This document shows, piece by piece, positions 1-5,103 of a stretch of DNA of 5,150 bases (the stretch's first letter is position 1; each line of letters begins with the position of its first letter). This DNA comes from CAYGZM01 sp964354365 (GTDB lineage Bacteria; Planctomycetota; Phycisphaerae; Sedimentisphaerales; Anaerobacaceae). The translations under genes and the position numbers were made by a program. The notes beneath the pieces are model-generated. The model was given only the letters and a program-made list of their open reading frames with translations. It was not told the DNA's origin and made no database searches. The DNA lies in the NCBI GenBank assembly GCA_964354365.1, contig CAYGZM010000230.1, forward strand, positions 1-5,150, written 5' to 3'.

Positions 1-658
1 ACTCCTTTTTACCCATCTCGTGGAAGGCCCGCTCCCACAAATCGTAGATATAGGTGAGCACGTTGGTCTTGCCGCAAAGGGCAAGCGTGTTCTTATCGCC
101 CTTGCCGCGCGCCTTCTTGCCGTGCTTGCGGGTGTACTCGAACGCATACTTCAAGCAGCGGTCCACCTGAAAGCGTGTATAGACCGCCGACTGCACCGCC
201 ACCTCGTTCGGCGTGCCCTTCATCGTGAATCCGCCCGTGCCGGTGTAGGCATCGCCGGTGTTCTCTCGCACGACGACAAAGTCTATATCTTCCGGCCCTT
301 TGCCTTTGATCGGCGTCTCGACGCCCGGATAGAGCCTCACCGGGCGAAGGTTAATATACTGGTCCAGGGCAAAGCGCAATTTTAAGAGTATCCCCTTCTC
401 GAGAATCCCCGGCGCGACGTCCGGATGCCCGATTGCCCCAAGCAGAATCGCATCGAATTTGCGAAGCTCCTCGATCGCGCTATCGGGCAGGGTCTCGCCC
501 GTTCGCTTATATCTCTCTGCGCCGAAGTCGAACTGCGTCAAGTCCGCTTTGAACTTGAACTTCCCGGCGGCTGTTTTAAGAACCTTCACCGCCTCAGCAA
601 TCACCTCCGGCCCCGTCCCGTCACCGGGTATTACCGCAATCTTATATGTCTTTGCCAC
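1..658 (-). CDS. leuB: 3-isopropylmalate dehydrogenase, N-terminal 219 residues (3' end outside window)
   Basis: LeuB carries out the NAD-dependent oxidative decarboxylation of 3-isopropylmalate to 2-ketoisocaproate in the cytoplasm. The frame opens with the family signature IPGDGTGPEV (residues 10-19). The substrate-binding arginines appear as LRFALDQYINLRP (R95, R105) and VVRENTGDAYTG (R131, Y138), followed by the catalytic lysine region LCGKTNVLTY (K197). These positions match the family numbering closely. The catalytic aspartates lie beyond the window edge, so completeness cannot be judged. The start is GTG at 658, preceded by AAGGAG at 667-672 with an 8-nt spacer. There is no upstream ATG in a better position. 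It lies 24 nt after the leuD stop, so it is almost certainly co-transcribed. Related decarboxylating dehydrogenases (isocitrate, homoisocitrate, tartrate) share this fold; the leu context and residue pattern favour LeuB. Confidence 0.93.
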   Translation of the reverse strand, partial: MAKTYKIAVIPGDGTGPEVIAEAVKVLKTAAGKFKFKADLTQFDFGAERYKRTGETLPDSAIEELRKFDAILLGAIGHPDVAPGILEKGILLKLRFALDQYINLRPVRLYPGVETPIKGKGPEDIDFVVVRENTGDAYTGTGGFTMKGTPNEVAVQSAVYTRFQVDRCLKYAFEYTRKHGKKARGKGDKNTLALCGKTNVLTYIYDLWERAFHEMGKKE

Positions 659-682
659 CTGCAAATCTCCTTCGTCGCAACT

Positions 683-1168
683 CTACTTGTGTCCCTTGGT
701 TATGTGCTGCAGAAGACCTCCATCGTTGATAATCCCAACAGCAAAATCCGGTAGCGGGCTAAACCTCATATTTATACCGGCGGTTTTGTTCTCAATCAAG
801 CCCGTTTTGAAATCGACTTCCACCTCGTCGCCGTCCTTGATTTTTTCCGGCGCGTCGGTCGATTCAATCAGATAGAAGCCGCAGTTGATGGCATTGCGGT
901 AGAATATCCGCGCGAAGGATTTTGCAATTACGGTCTGCAAGCCCGCTCCGCGAATCGCCCAGACTGCGTGCTCACGGGATGAGCCGCAGCCGAAATCCCC
1001 GCCGGCCACTATCACGTCGCCCGGCCGGACTCTTTTGACGAACTCCTCATCGAGGTCCTCCATACAATGCCTCGCCAGCTCCCGCTCATCGTCGGTATTC
1101 AAGTACCTCGCCGGTATAATCTCATCAGTATTGATATGGTCCCGTTTGTAAACATGTGCTTTAGCCAT
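683..1168 (-). CDS. leuD: 3-isopropylmalate dehydratase small subunit
   Basis: LeuD is the small (swivel) subunit of isopropylmalate isomerase, which pairs with LeuC to convert 2- to 3-isopropylmalate. The 161-residue length is that of the short archaeal/clostridial-type LeuD, not the roughly 200-residue proteobacterial form. Visible signatures are the DHINTDEIIPARYLNTDD segment (residues 10-27), whose YLNT loop contacts the substrate side chain, and GCGSSREHA (60-68), the conserved swivel-domain motif. The frame extends upstream to a TTG at 1186. The ATG at 1168 (MAKAHVYKRD) is chosen because AAGGGG at 1175-1180 lies 6 nt before it and family members start at this point. Homoaconitase small subunits look similar; the operon with leuA and leuB supports the isopropylmalate role. 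It is separated from the upstream GxxExxY gene by 66 nt of repeats and from leuB by 24 nt. Confidence 0.95.
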   Translation of the reverse strand: MAKAHVYKRDHINTDEIIPARYLNTDDERELARHCMEDLDEEFVKRVRPGDVIVAGGDFGCGSSREHAVWAIRGAGLQTVIAKSFARIFYRNAINCGFYLIESTDAPEKIKDGDEVEVDFKTGLIENKTAGINMRFSPLPDFAVGIINDGGLLQHITKGHK

Positions 1169-1174
1169 ACTCAT

Positions 1175-1180
1175 CCCCTT
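1175..1180 (-). promoter_or_regulatory. leuD ribosome-binding site
   Basis: AAGGGG on the minus strand lies 6 nt upstream of the ATG at 1168. It argues against both the TTG at 1186 and the ATG at 1174 as the leuD start. It abuts the outer end of the CACAGATT-arm cassette, whose terminal A/T run (1179-1183) overlaps the site. Confidence 0.65.
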
Positions 1181-1183
1181 TTT

Positions 1184-1226
1184 CAACCACAGATTGCACA
1201 GATTTCATACACAGATTTCACAGATT
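1184..1226. repeat. Left arm: four CACAGATT units
   Basis: CACAGATT occurs exactly at 1188-1195, 1197-1204, 1210-1217 and 1219-1226, with spacers of 1, 5 and 1 nt. It fills most of the 66-nt gap between the GxxExxY stop and the leuD start and is complementary to the right arm at 1639-1676. Confidence 0.85.
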
Positions 1227-1234
1227 CTGAACAA

Positions 1235-1609
1235 TCAGTTAATCACTCTTTTGTACTGCAAGGAACCGACACCAAAGTTCAATAGCAGCCCCAGCTTCAA
1301 ATCCGTTGACTTAAGGTAGTTCAAAACCTGACCCGTTTCCATTGCCGTCAACTCCTTAATGGCTTTTAGCTCCACCAACACGTTGCCTGCCACCAGAAAA
1401 TCGCACACAAACTGCTTCACTTTAGCGCCTTTGTAGAAAACGTCCAGAGACTTTTGCCTCTCGAACTCGATCTCTTGCAGGCGAAACTCGACAGCCAGCG
1501 CTCCTTCGTACACACTCTCCAGAAATCCGCAACCGAGCGCGTTATGCACCTCCATAGCCGCACCGATTATTTTCCTGGTCAACTCTTTGTGTGGATATTG
1601 CTCTTCCAA
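1235..1609 (-). CDS. GxxExxY family protein (PD-(D/E)XK nuclease-like)
   Basis: This 124-residue protein belongs to the GxxExxY family (PDDEXK_3-like). Its molecular function is not established. The naming motif is GFLESVY (G28, E31, Y34), preceded by the typical KIIGAAMEVHNALG segment (13-26). A PD-(D/E)XK-like core follows: D70 in CDFLV, then E80-L-K82 in VELKA, with Q94 and NY in the next helix (ETGQVLNYL). The C-terminal NFG (111-113) is also typical. The length is normal, so the gene looks intact. The start is TTG at 1609, with AAGGG about 8 nt upstream; an in-frame stop at 1631-1633 limits alternatives, and the next ATG is internal to the conserved region. It lies 67 nt after leuC and 66 nt before leuD, and both gaps consist largely of inverted repeat arms. 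It has no evident role in leucine synthesis. Confidence 0.9.
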   Translation of the reverse strand: MEEQYPHKELTRKIIGAAMEVHNALGCGFLESVYEGALAVEFRLQEIEFERQKSLDVFYKGAKVKQFVCDFLVAGNVLVELKAIKELTAMETGQVLNYLKSTDLKLGLLLNFGVGSLQYKRVIN

Positions 1610-1638
1610 CAGACCGCCCTTTCTCTCATATCAGTCAA

Positions 1639-1676
1639 AATCTGTGCTAATCTGCGACAATCTGTGAAATCTGTGG
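1639..1676. repeat. Right arm: four AATCTGTG units (inverted)
   Basis: AATCTGTG lies at 1639-1646, 1659-1666 and 1668-1675, with a degenerate AATCTGCG copy at 1649-1656. It is the reverse complement of the left arm and stops immediately next to the leuC TGA (1677-1679). Confidence 0.85.
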
Positions 1677-2939
1677 TCAAAAATGATCTCGTGAATCTGC
1701 CAATTTGCCTTCGACCGCGCTTGCCGCGGCGGTGGCCGGGCTGGCTAAATAGACTTCACTCTTGGGGTGTCCCATTCGGCCGACGAAGTTGCGGTTGGTC
1801 GTGCTGACGCACTTTTCGCCTTCGGCCAAGACGCCCATAAAGCCGCCTAAGCAGGCCCCGCACGTCGGCGCCGCAATCACGCAGCCAGCGTCATAGAATA
1901 TATCGAACAATCCTTCATCCTTCGCCAGTTTCCATATCTCCGGCGTGGCCGGGACAATCAAAGTGCGAATGGCGACCTGTCTGCCTTTGAGAATCTCCGC
2001 CGCGATTCTCAAGTCCTCGATTCGTCCATTCGTACAACTGCCGATGTAGGCCTGGTCCATCGCTTTGCCGGCGCAGTCGCTTATGGGTACGCCGTTACTC
2101 GGCAGATGAGGCAGCGCGACCATCGGCTCGATTTTTGAACAATTGAACTTCTCGGTTGAAACGTACTTAGCGTCTTTGTCGGATTTGTAAATAGTATATC
2201 CTTTTCGGGAGTTCAGATGTTCATCAAGGTATTGCATAGTCGTATCGTCATAGGCGATAATTCCGTTTTTTGCGCCCGCCTCGATGGCCATATTCGTCAT
2301 TGTCATCCGCCCCTCCATTGACATCTCGTCCAGAGCAGGCCCGACAAACTCCATCGCCTGATAATTCGCCCCGTCCGTACCTATCCGCGAGATTATCGCA
2401 AGGATAACGTCCTTACTATAGACACCCGGCTCAAGCGAGCCGTTGAGCACTAACTTGATTGAGGGCGGTACCTTGAACCACAGTTTGCCGGTCGCAATCG
2501 CCGCGGCCAAGTCCGTTGAGCCGACACCGGCGCCGAACGCCGCAAACGCGCCGTAAGTGCACGTATGCGAATCGCCGCCGACAATCACTTCGCCCGGCCG
2601 AATGTGCCCCTGCTCCGGCAGCAGCGCGTGACAAACCCCTGCCCTGCCCAGCTTATAGTAGTGCTCTATCTTGTGCCGCCTGGCCCATTCATCCAATCGC
2701 TTGTGCAGCTCGGCGCTCTTGACATCCTTGGCCGGCTGAAAATGGTCCGGCGTAACCACAATCTTTTTCCTGTCGAATACCCTGTCTATTCCTTTTTCGA
2801 TGAGCATCGAAATCGCCGCCGGGGCAGTAACATCGTGACACATCACGACATCAATCTTCGCATCGATCAATTCCCCCGGCCGAACCGTCTTCTTCCCCGC
2901 CGACTTAGCCAATATCTTTTCCGTTATCGTCATTCCCAT
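1677..2939 (-). CDS. leuC: 3-isopropylmalate dehydratase large subunit
   Basis: LeuC is the catalytic [4Fe-4S] subunit of isopropylmalate isomerase and acts with LeuD in the cytoplasm. The three cluster cysteines are visible as GSCTNG (C302) and PTCGACLGG (C360, C363). Other aconitase-superfamily signatures are VMCHDVTAP (32-40), VTPDHFQP (62-69), GGDSHTCTYGAF (121-132) and MEGRMTMTNMAIEAGAK (208-224). The 420-residue length marks the shorter archaeal/clostridial-type LeuC, consistent with the short LeuD. ATG at 2939 is preceded by AAGGA about 9 nt upstream; ATG at 2933 is a minor alternative. The C-terminus ends GKLADSRDHF. Its last codon and TGA lie within the end of the CACAGATT cassette, so the native terminal residues may have been replaced. 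A 461-nt repeat-filled gap separates it from leuA. Homoaconitase is the main alternative; leuA and leuB nearby favour LeuC. Confidence 0.95.
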   Translation of the reverse strand: MGMTITEKILAKSAGKKTVRPGELIDAKIDVVMCHDVTAPAAISMLIEKGIDRVFDRKKIVVTPDHFQPAKDVKSAELHKRLDEWARRHKIEHYYKLGRAGVCHALLPEQGHIRPGEVIVGGDSHTCTYGAFAAFGAGVGSTDLAAAIATGKLWFKVPPSIKLVLNGSLEPGVYSKDVILAIISRIGTDGANYQAMEFVGPALDEMSMEGRMTMTNMAIEAGAKNGIIAYDDTTMQYLDEHLNSRKGYTIYKSDKDAKYVSTEKFNCSKIEPMVALPHLPSNGVPISDCAGKAMDQAYIGSCTNGRIEDLRIAAEILKGRQVAIRTLIVPATPEIWKLAKDEGLFDIFYDAGCVIAAPTCGACLGGFMGVLAEGEKCVSTTNRNFVGRMGHPKSEVYLASPATAAASAVEGKLADSRDHF

Positions 2940-3011
2940 AACTTCATATCCTTCAAAACGTCATTCCGCGGCACCGACTCAACGGAACCACGCCGATCTC
3001 AATCCTCTGTC

Positions 3012-3031
3012 ATTCCCGCGAAGGCGGGAAT
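3012..3031. repeat. ATTCCCGC palindrome (REP-like hairpin)
   Basis: ATTCCCGC, loop GAAG, then GCGGGAAT form a perfect 8-bp stem, within the wider string GTCATTCCCGCGAAGGCGGG. It has the same ATTCCC-N8-GGGAAT layout as the dRS3 repeat of Neisseria, and similar strings are dispersed in many unrelated bacteria. A related GTCATTCC occurs at about 2960 without the palindrome. Confidence 0.75.
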
Positions 3032-3120
3032 CCATAGTTAAATCGTGGTTCCACTTGAAGTTGACATCTATTGAGTCCCAATTCCAGTATTTCGTTCTGC
3101 TTTGGTAATAAGTCACGTAG

Positions 3121-3138
3121 GGTGGGCTTTAGCCCACC
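3121..3138. repeat. GGTGGGCT/AGCCCACC palindrome
   Basis: This perfect 8-bp inverted repeat with a TT centre is preceded by GTAG. It resembles short dispersed palindromes seen in many bacterial genomes. There is no T-run on either side, so it is not called a terminator. Confidence 0.65.
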
Positions 3139-3167
3139 AGCTCGGCTCTATATGAGGTACCGGGATT

Positions 3168-3270
3168 GTCATTTCGAGCGGAGGCTGCGAAGCAGCCGTA
3201 GTCGAGAAATCTGATTTCTTAACGGATTTCTCCACTTCGCGATGCTGCGCATCGCTTCGGTCGAAATGAC
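3168..3270. mobile_element. 103-bp MITE-like element with 10-bp terminal inverted repeats
   Basis: The ends are GTCATTTCGA (3168-3177) and TCGAAATGAC (3261-3270), a perfect 10-bp inverted pair. Each arm holds its own internal hairpin: GGCTGC/GCAGCC with loop GAA (3183-3197), and GCGATGC/GCATCGC with loop TGC (3239-3255). Subterminal GAGAAATC (3204-3211) and GATTTCTC (3225-3232) continue the symmetry. It encodes no protein. The two arms have kept pairing despite different hairpin sequences, which looks like compensatory divergence. Confidence 0.75.
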
Positions 3271-3297
3271 GTAAAAATTCTCCATAAAGCATTTTGC

Positions 3298-3394
3298 CGT
3301 TCGATTCTTTATTTTTCTCTGTACTCTCTGTGGCCAAATTTGAGTTTTGGTCATTTATATTTGTTTCGGATTTCGGATTTCATTCTTCGAATTT
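3298..3394. repeat. Low-complexity dispersed-repeat segment downstream of leuA
   Basis: An AT-rich stretch contains CTCTGTACTCTCTGTGGCC (3314-3332) and the tandem CGGATTTCGGATTTC (3367-3381). Such strings look like dispersed intergenic repeats of environmental bacteria. CTCTGTG resembles, but is not identical to, the AATCTGTG units that frame the GxxExxY gene. No coding potential is seen. Confidence 0.5.
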
Positions 3395-3423
3395 CCAGCC
3401 TCAAAGTTCAACTTTGAGGCTGG
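3395..3423. repeat. Perfect 14-bp inverted repeat across the leuA stop codon
   Basis: CCAGCCTCAAAGTT (3395-3408) and AACTTTGAGGCTGG (3410-3423) are exact reverse complements around a single central base. The repeat covers the last codons and the TGA of leuA. In the transcript it would form a stable hairpin with a small loop. On the minus strand it is followed by AAATTCG and not a T-run, so it is not a classical intrinsic terminator. It may protect the leuA mRNA end or attenuate read-through into leuC. Confidence 0.8.
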
Positions 3424-4966
3424 TGTCGTCGCCTTTGCTTTTCGCCGAGACCATTCTGTTTATCGCATCGACGTATGCCTTGGCGCTGGCCTCGATGATG
3501 TCGGTCGAGATGCCCCTGCCGACGAACTTCTTGCCGTCGTCGCTGATCCGAACCGTTGCCTCGCCGAGCGCCTCTTTGCCGCCGGTCACGGCGCGGATTG
3601 TGTAGTTCTCTAACTTGGGCGACAGGCCCGTCGCTTCCCGAATCGCTTCGTAGGCGGCATCGACCGGCCCATCGCCGCACGCCGCCGCCTGCCGGGTCTC
3701 GCCCTTCGTGCGTATCCGGACGCTCGCTGTCGGCAGCGTCCCGGTGCCGGAGACAACGTGCAGATACTCCAGCTCGTAAGTGTGCTCGACGATGTGTATC
3801 TCTTCGTTGATTATCGCGGCCAGGTCTTCGTCGAACACCTCTTTTTTCTTGTCTGCTATCTCGATGAACCTCTGATACGCGTGCTCGACTTCCTGCTTGG
3901 CGAGTTTGAAGCCCAATTGTCTGCATCTTTCCACGAATCCGTGCCTGCCGGTATGTCTGCCGAGCACCATCCGCGAGCCGCCTAAGCCGATACTCTCCGG
4001 CGTCATAATCTCGTACGTGGTGCGCTCTTTGAGCACACCGTCCACGTGCACGCCCGCCTCGTGGGCGAATGCGTTTGCGCCGACGATTGCCTTGTTCGGC
4101 TGGACAAGAAAACCGGTAAGCTGCGAGACAAGCTGGCTCGTGCGATAAATCTCTGTGGTCTTGATGTTCGTGGTCAGGCCGCCGGCGCTTTGGCTCGAAA
4201 AGAAGTCCGGGCGGGTGTGAATGGCCATCACGACCTCTTCGAGCGCCGCGTTGCCGGCACGCTCGCCGAGCCCGTTGACGGTGCACTCGACCTGGCGGGC
4301 GCCGTTGCGCACGCCGACAAGAGAATTCGCCACCGCCATACCCAGATCATTATGGCAGTGCGTGCTTATGACGCACCTCTCTATCCCGGGGACATCGGAC
4401 CTGAGCTGCGCAATTATTTGCCCATACTCGTACGGCATCACGTAGCCGACCGTATCGGGTATATTCAACGTTGTGGCGCCTGCCTCGACTACCGCGGCCA
4501 ATACCTCAATCAAAAACGGCATCTCGCTGCGGCACGCATCTTCCGGCGAAAACTCCACGTCATCGACGAAGCCCTTTGCGAGCCTGACGGCCTCAACGGC
4601 CATTTTCAGCACCTCGTCCGGCTTCTTCTTGAGCTTGTGCTTCATGTGGACCGGCGAGGTCGCGATAAACGTGTGGATACGCTTTCTTTGGGCGGGGGCT
4701 ATTGCCGTGCCCGCTGCCTCGATGTCACCTTCGCTGGCCCGAGCTAACCCGGCTATCACCGGCCCCTGGACCTGCTCAGCAATGAGTTTGGTCGCCTCGA
4801 ACTGAGCGGGCGAAGAGACCGGGAAGCCCGCCTCGATAATATCGACGCCCAAAACCGCCAGCTGCTCGGCGATCTCCAGCTTCTCGGCTATCGACAAGGA
4901 GGCCCCCGGCGACTGCTCGCCGTCGCGTAAGGTGGTGTCGAATATCAGAACCTTTTCTTCAGACAT
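3401..4966 (-). CDS. leuA: 2-isopropylmalate synthase
   Basis: LeuA condenses 2-ketoisovalerate with acetyl-CoA to 2-isopropylmalate, the committed and normally leucine-inhibited step. The 521-residue protein has the TIM-barrel signature FDTTLRDGEQSPGASL (residues 9-24; metal ligand D10, catalytic R14). It also has the metal-binding HCHNDLGMA (H203, H205) and the NGLGERAGNAALEE motif (231-244, ligand N239). The linker contains GANAFAHEAGVHVDG (296-310). The C-terminal part (about 390-510) is the regulatory LeuA dimer domain, including VSGTG (405-409) and GRGISTDIIEASAKAY (483-498), so feedback control by leucine is likely. The frame can be extended to TTG at 4981 or ATG at 4972. ATG at 4966 is preferred because GGAG (4976-4979) is then 9 nt away. 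Citramalate and homocitrate synthases are related; the length and operon favour LeuA. Confidence 0.96.
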   Translation of the reverse strand: MSEEKVLIFDTTLRDGEQSPGASLSIAEKLEIAEQLAVLGVDIIEAGFPVSSPAQFEATKLIAEQVQGPVIAGLARASEGDIEAAGTAIAPAQRKRIHTFIATSPVHMKHKLKKKPDEVLKMAVEAVRLAKGFVDDVEFSPEDACRSEMPFLIEVLAAVVEAGATTLNIPDTVGYVMPYEYGQIIAQLRSDVPGIERCVISTHCHNDLGMAVANSLVGVRNGARQVECTVNGLGERAGNAALEEVVMAIHTRPDFFSSQSAGGLTTNIKTTEIYRTSQLVSQLTGFLVQPNKAIVGANAFAHEAGVHVDGVLKERTTYEIMTPESIGLGGSRMVLGRHTGRHGFVERCRQLGFKLAKQEVEHAYQRFIEIADKKKEVFDEDLAAIINEEIHIVEHTYELEYLHVVSGTGTLPTASVRIRTKGETRQAAACGDGPVDAAYEAIREATGLSPKLENYTIRAVTGGKEALGEATVRISDDGKKFVGRGISTDIIEASAKAYVDAINRMVSAKSKGDDTSLKVEL

Positions 4967-4975
4967 CTGCATTAT

Positions 4976-4979
4976 CTCC
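4976..4979 (-). promoter_or_regulatory. leuA ribosome-binding site
   Basis: GGAG on the minus strand lies 9 nt before the ATG at 4966 but only 3 nt before the ATG at 4972. It overlaps the TTG at 4981, so 4966 is the best-supported leuA start. Confidence 0.6.
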
Positions 4980-5005
4980 AAAAATTCTCACCCTGAACGC
5001 GGCTG

Positions 5006-5035
5006 ATTATGCCCCAGGCAGGGTAAAAATGCCAC
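5006..5035 (-). promoter_or_regulatory. Possible leuA promoter
   Basis: On the minus strand, CATAAT (5006-5011) matches the -10 consensus in 5 of 6 bases. GTGGCA (5030-5035) matches the -35 consensus in 4 of 6, with an 18-nt spacer. The implied transcript would start about 30-35 nt before leuA. It lies downstream of the T-run at 5045-5051. The -35 match is weak and a sigma-70-like consensus is assumed. Confidence 0.3.
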
Positions 5036-5044
5036 GAATTTACG

Positions 5045-5075
5045 AAAAAAACGGTGCTACAACGGGTTTTTGTAG
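5045..5075 (-). terminator. Possible intrinsic terminator or attenuator upstream of leuA
   Basis: On the minus strand, CTACAA (5070-5075) and TTGTAG (5057-5062) form a 6-bp stem with a 7-nt loop. After 5 nt comes a run of seven T (5045-5051). The stem is short and AT-rich, and the gap before the T-run is unusual, so its strength is doubtful. It would end transcription from upstream, or act as an attenuator if the transcript starts further upstream. Confidence 0.35.
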
Positions 5076-5085
5076 AGGGAGTATG

Positions 5086-5103
5086 CTGCGCCTACCGGCG
5101 CAG
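5086..5103 (-). repeat. 7-bp hairpin at the end of the Leu-rich frame
   Basis: CTGCGCC (5086-5092), loop of 4, then GGCGCAG (5097-5103) are perfectly complementary and GC-rich. On the minus strand the hairpin covers the last Leu-Arg-Arg codons and the TAG of the Leu-rich reading frame. No T-run follows directly. Confidence 0.6.

Larger units (their letters stand above)
1179..1683 (-). mobile_element. GxxExxY cassette bounded by inverted CACAGATT arms
   Basis: A roughly 505-bp unit contains one GxxExxY gene and is framed by inverted arms. The left arm holds four CACAGATT units (1188, 1197, 1210, 1219). The right arm holds four complementary units (1639, 1649 with one mismatch, 1659, 1668). 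A 17-nt stretch is a perfect inverted match (1210-1226 against 1659-1675). The outer ends also align: TTTTTCAACCACAGATT on the left, and TTTTTGACCACAGATT on the right when reverse-complemented. No target-site duplication is obvious and no transposase is encoded, so mobility is inferred from the symmetry and from the position within an otherwise standard leuC-leuD pair. Confidence 0.6.
2940..3400. other. 461-nt leuA-leuC intergenic region made of short repeats, no credible gene
   Basis: Both strands were read and no protein with family features is seen. The short frames here are translations of palindromic repeats. Going from leuC to leuA it holds a GTCATTCC-containing stretch (about 2959-3010), an ATTCCCGC hairpin (3012-3031), about 80 nt with nothing recognisable (3041-3117), a GGTGGGCT hairpin (3121-3138), a MITE-like element (3168-3270) and a low-complexity segment (3298-3394). 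It interrupts the leu operon without any clear intrinsic terminator, so leuC may depend on read-through or on an unrecognised promoter here. Confidence 0.75.

Noticed and set aside
20..875. Plus-strand frames opposite leuB and leuD
   Set aside because: They are antisense to leuB and leuD, both recognised by catalytic motifs. None has independent support.
1184..1226. CRISPR-like array of CACAGATT units
   Set aside because: Units are 8 nt with 1-5 nt spacers and are mirrored on the other side of the gene, unlike CRISPR repeats and spacers.
3113..3354. Two minus-strand reading frames of 74 and 61 codons in the leuA-leuC gap
   Set aside because: They run through the palindrome and the MITE-like element. 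Their sequences are translations of these repeats, with no family features and no good ribosome-binding site.
3395..3423. Intrinsic terminator after leuA
   Set aside because: The hairpin is strong but no T-run follows on the minus strand, so only an inverted repeat is claimed.
3408..4286. Minus-strand 292-codon frame overlapping leuA in another register
   Set aside because: It is a highly Arg-rich shadow of leuA, with no motif of its own.
4046..4747. Plus-strand open frame of 233 codons
   Set aside because: It lies antisense within leuA, which has full conserved motifs. The frame is open because of third-position GC bias, and its composition is not protein-like.
4990..5024. ACCCTG/CAGGGT inverted pair just upstream of leuA as an operator or riboswitch
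   Set aside because: It is only a 6-bp stem around a 23-nt loop, with no recognisable T-box or other riboswitch motif. It could easily be chance.
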